From a virus, in IMG/VR virus record IMGVR_UViG_3300045950_000204, positions 1-38,326 of that record: a DNA stretch of 38,326 nt; one strand, written 5' to 3'. Positions 37,026-38,326 of this stretch are shown here, in pieces. Numbering within the stretch: position 1 is the first letter of the stretch; each line of letters starts with the position of its first letter. Both the position numbers and the translations under genes were made by a program. Below the pieces are notes generated by a model. It did not search any database, was not told the origin of the DNA, and saw only the letters and a list, made by a program, of their open reading frames with translations.

Positions 37026-37213
37026 GAAAAAAATTATATAGCGATAGACTTAAGCGATTATATAAAGAAACAGGGGATCGCTTTAAGAAAGTGCGTATCT
37101 CATTAGGTCTTTCACAACAAGAGTTTGCTCAATCACTTGGGACAACCCAAAGTTGGGTATCGGAAATAGAGACAGGATTTAAACAACCCTCTGATACACT
37201 ACTTATCGCTATA
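37006..37213. promoter_or_regulatory. Operator-like sites TATAGCGATA, three copies
   Basis: The 10-mer TATAGCGATA occurs exactly at 37006-37015 and 37037-37046, 31 bp apart (about three helical turns), and inverted at 37204-37213 inside the repressor gene. Related sequences (AAGCGATTA at 37052, TCGCTATC at 37522) are nearby. They are candidate repressor or Ner sites. Confidence 0.65.
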
Positions 37214-37450
37214 CAATATAGATATAAAGTTAATCGGAAATGGATACTGTTTGGGCAAGGAGAAATGTTTGAGGAGCCTCCTGAATTCTTTAAAGTAAAT
37301 GAAGGGTTAAACGATATAAGCGAAAAAATCCTTATATTATTAAAGGATATGCCGGAAGAAGCGAGGCGTGAAATCCTGCGAAGTCTTGAAGAAAAAAAAC
37401 TCCTCCAAGAGCTTATGGAGGAGCGGAGGAAGATGAAAGAAGTGGGCTGA
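37019..37450 (+). CDS. Repressor candidate, XRE-family
   Basis: 143 aa from the ATG at 37019; a further ATG at 36992 gives 152 aa, and neither has a good ribosome site. Residues about 21-75 (RFKKVRISLGLSQQEFAQSLGTTQSWVSEIETGFKQPSDTLLIAIQYRYKVNRKWILFGQGEMF) form a phage-repressor HTH domain. The C-terminus is a coiled coil (EARREILRSLEEKKLLQELMEER), with no S24 peptidase domain, so induction is not of the LexA type. It diverges from the early genes over shared operators, as expected of the immunity repressor. Confidence 0.75.
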   Translation: MSRKKLYSDRLKRLYKETGDRFKKVRISLGLSQQEFAQSLGTTQSWVSEIETGFKQPSDTLLIAIQYRYKVNRKWILFGQGEMFEEPPEFFKVNEGLNDISEKILILLKDMPEEARREILRSLEEKKLLQELMEERRKMKEVG

Positions 37451-37474
37451 TATATAATGTAAAGAGGAGGGGGT

Positions 37475-37916
37475 ATGAGAAAATTGACGATTATATTTTT
37501 AGTTTTTTTTTATTTTTGTAGTCGCTATCATTTTGGGGTCTATAAAACCCCATAAAGAACCAATTAATAACAAGGATAGCAGCGAGGTTACAGAAAGAGA
37601 ATCGTGGCAGGATATAAGGGATAGACACACTAAAAATGATACGGAAACATGTGATAAAGAGGGAGCCAGACAATTACTAAATACAATGAAGCAAAATTAC
37701 GATTTTCAATTAGATAGCCGCACAAATATCCTCTATGTTGATATGGAGGCAAGATGGCACACTATGGATATAGATACGAAACATAGATTTCTTCGGGCGA
37801 TTGCTAATCTCGATGCTTGTATTGAAGGGAGAGCCCGACATATCTACATAGAGGCATGGGGCGAGAGGGTAGCCGAAGCAACGCCTATGGGAAGTTTTAA
37901 AATATTAAAATATTAA
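37475..37916 (+). CDS. Membrane-anchored protein interrupted by a T9 frameshift
   Basis: ATG at 37475 after AGGAGGGGG begins MRKLTIIFLVFF, but this frame stops soon after the run of nine T (37503-37511). Removing one T joins it to the long frame ending at 37916, giving MRKLTIIFLVFF-IFVVAIILGSIKPHKEP and a soluble part (ARQLLNTMKQNYDFQ, RTNILYVDMEARWHTMDIDTKHRFLRAIANLDACIEG). The joined protein of about 147 aa has one clear N-terminal membrane helix. It may reflect a real phase-variable or slippage site, or a sequencing error. It follows the repressor and may act in lysogeny. Confidence 0.6.
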
Positions 37917-38142
37917 AATAAGGAAATAAGGAAATTTCGTTAAGTGATAACATGATATACTACACCAGTCAAGCTTTAAAAATGCTTATAAAAAAAATTT
38001 ATAGGTTTTTGGGTTATCTATGTAGTGTAGGTTTTTTCATACAATAAAAATACCAATTTAGGGAATGTCGATTTTAAAAAGCTAAAAAATGCTTATTAAA
38101 TAAGGACTTAAATTAATTTTAAATAAAGGCGGCCGAATTAAA
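37917..38142. other. AT-rich non-coding end region
   Basis: No gene is seen. It contains the AT palindrome near 37986-38003 (TATAAAAAAAATTTATA) and repeated short runs AATGCTTAT at 37981 and 38087. It lies between the last gene and the transposase sites, a position where Mu carries end-proximal regulatory DNA. Confidence 0.5.
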
Positions 38143-38295
38143 TTTTTCTCAAACCTCTGTTACTTTTTCGGCACTTTTTAGGTATTTTGGGTATTTTTTC
38201 TCAAATTAAAATCCCTTTTAAAAAATAAATAAAAACAAATATTTACAAACTTTTCAAGCCATTTTTCCATTTTCCAAATTACCTGTTAACTTACA
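38143..38295. repeat. Right transposition end with three MuA-type sites
   Basis: Reading inward on the complement from 38295: a terminal site TGTAAGTTAACAGGTAATTTGG (to about 38274), a second AATTTGAGAAAAA (38195-38207) and a third at 38143-38168 that is the 26-bp perfect match of 61-86. Two or three spaced sites with a shared TTTGRGAAAAA core is the Mu/D3112-type arrangement. This is the phage c (repressor) end. Confidence 0.85.
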
Positions 38296-38326
38296 GCTCG
38301 CCTGCTAAAAGCCTGTCTATCGTGGC

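Larger units (their letters stand above)
38..38295. mobile_element. Mu-like transposable phage, whole element
   Basis: The element is bounded by TGT...ACA ends, as is usual for Mu-family elements (5'-TG...CA-3'). The left terminal 14 bases (TGTAACTTAACAGG) match the complement of the last 14 bases before 38296 with one mismatch. Further inside lie transposase-site-like repeats at both ends. The content is a full transposable phage: MuA, MuB, Gam, GemA, Mor, terminase, portal, MuF, capsid and a siphovirus tail. Its length of about 38.26 kb is typical of Mu, D3112 and B3. The repressor/early end is at the window's right. The 5 bases outside each end (33-37 CCCTG, 38296-38300 GCTCG) do not match, so no target duplication is seen. 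Confidence 0.9.

Noticed and set aside
36001-37041. 346-aa rightward open frame
   Set aside because: It is antisense to the BRO-like and Ner-like genes, which have overlapping starts, HTH motifs and a promoter; its composition is not protein-like.

Overview
The window is an essentially complete Mu-like transposable phage (prophage or packaged form) with a siphovirus-type tail, about 38.26 kb between its transposition ends (about 38 to 38295), flanked by only 37 and 31 bases of presumed host DNA. The ends are recognised by terminal inverted repeats (TGTAACTTAACAGG at 38-51, matched with one mismatch by the complement of 38282-38295) and a perfect 26-bp inverted repeat at 61-86 and 38143-38168. 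No 5-bp target duplication is visible. The host cannot be named. Moderately AT-rich DNA, Shine-Dalgarno sites and sigma70-like promoters indicate a bacterium; lipoprotein and Sec signals and the interspersed palindromic repeats would suit an environmental diderm such as a Nitrospirota or Desulfobacterota member, which is inference only.

Layout, in phage order from the window's right end. The immunity/early end (about 35.2-38.3 kb) has a rightward XRE-type repressor candidate, a frameshifted membrane protein beyond it, and a leftward early promoter whose -35/-10 spacer carries a repeated TATAGCGATA operator. Leftward early genes follow: Ner-like HTH protein, BRO-N-like regulator, a lone rightward Cys-rich gene with its own promoter, small regulators, MuA transposase (DDE), MuB AAA+ ATPase, winged-helix and HTH proteins, GemA, small Cys-rich and membrane proteins, Gam, a RAMP/Cas7-resembling protein, and finally a Mor-family activator at 25.8-26.1 kb. 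Late genes form two divergent operons from a control region at 19.65-19.81 kb. Rightward: two small proteins, small and large terminase, a Cys-rich protein, portal (DUF935), MuF head protein with a C-terminal PBECR2-type nuclease domain, and gpG-like morphogenesis protein. Leftward: ChaB-protease/scaffold with internal scaffold start, decoration/head-fibre protein, major capsid protein, DUF1320 protein, terminator, then lysis genes, a cluster of proteins with Sec signals including a beta-helix/repeat protein, and a complete siphovirus tail module (terminator, tube, frameshifted chaperone, tape measure, distal-tail and tip proteins, fibres).

How it works together: the repressor probably holds the early promoter off. 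After derepression MuA/MuB replicate the genome by transposition using the end sites. Mor, the last early gene and convergent with the terminase operon, probably activates the divergent late promoters, where a 24-bp tandem repeat sits. Heads are made by the gpI/Z-like protease and scaffold, capsid, decoration, portal and MuF; DNA is packaged by the terminase from integrated copies.

The most unusual aspects are: (i) at least eleven short palindromic repeats of the kind scattered through bacterial chromosomes, seven of them read in frame inside phage genes including MuA; (ii) a block of late proteins with Sec signal peptides, which is odd for a tailed phage; (iii) a MuF-linked nuclease domain with no evident immunity gene; (iv) several structured non-coding segments; and (v) an early protein with RAMP-like glycine-rich motifs.
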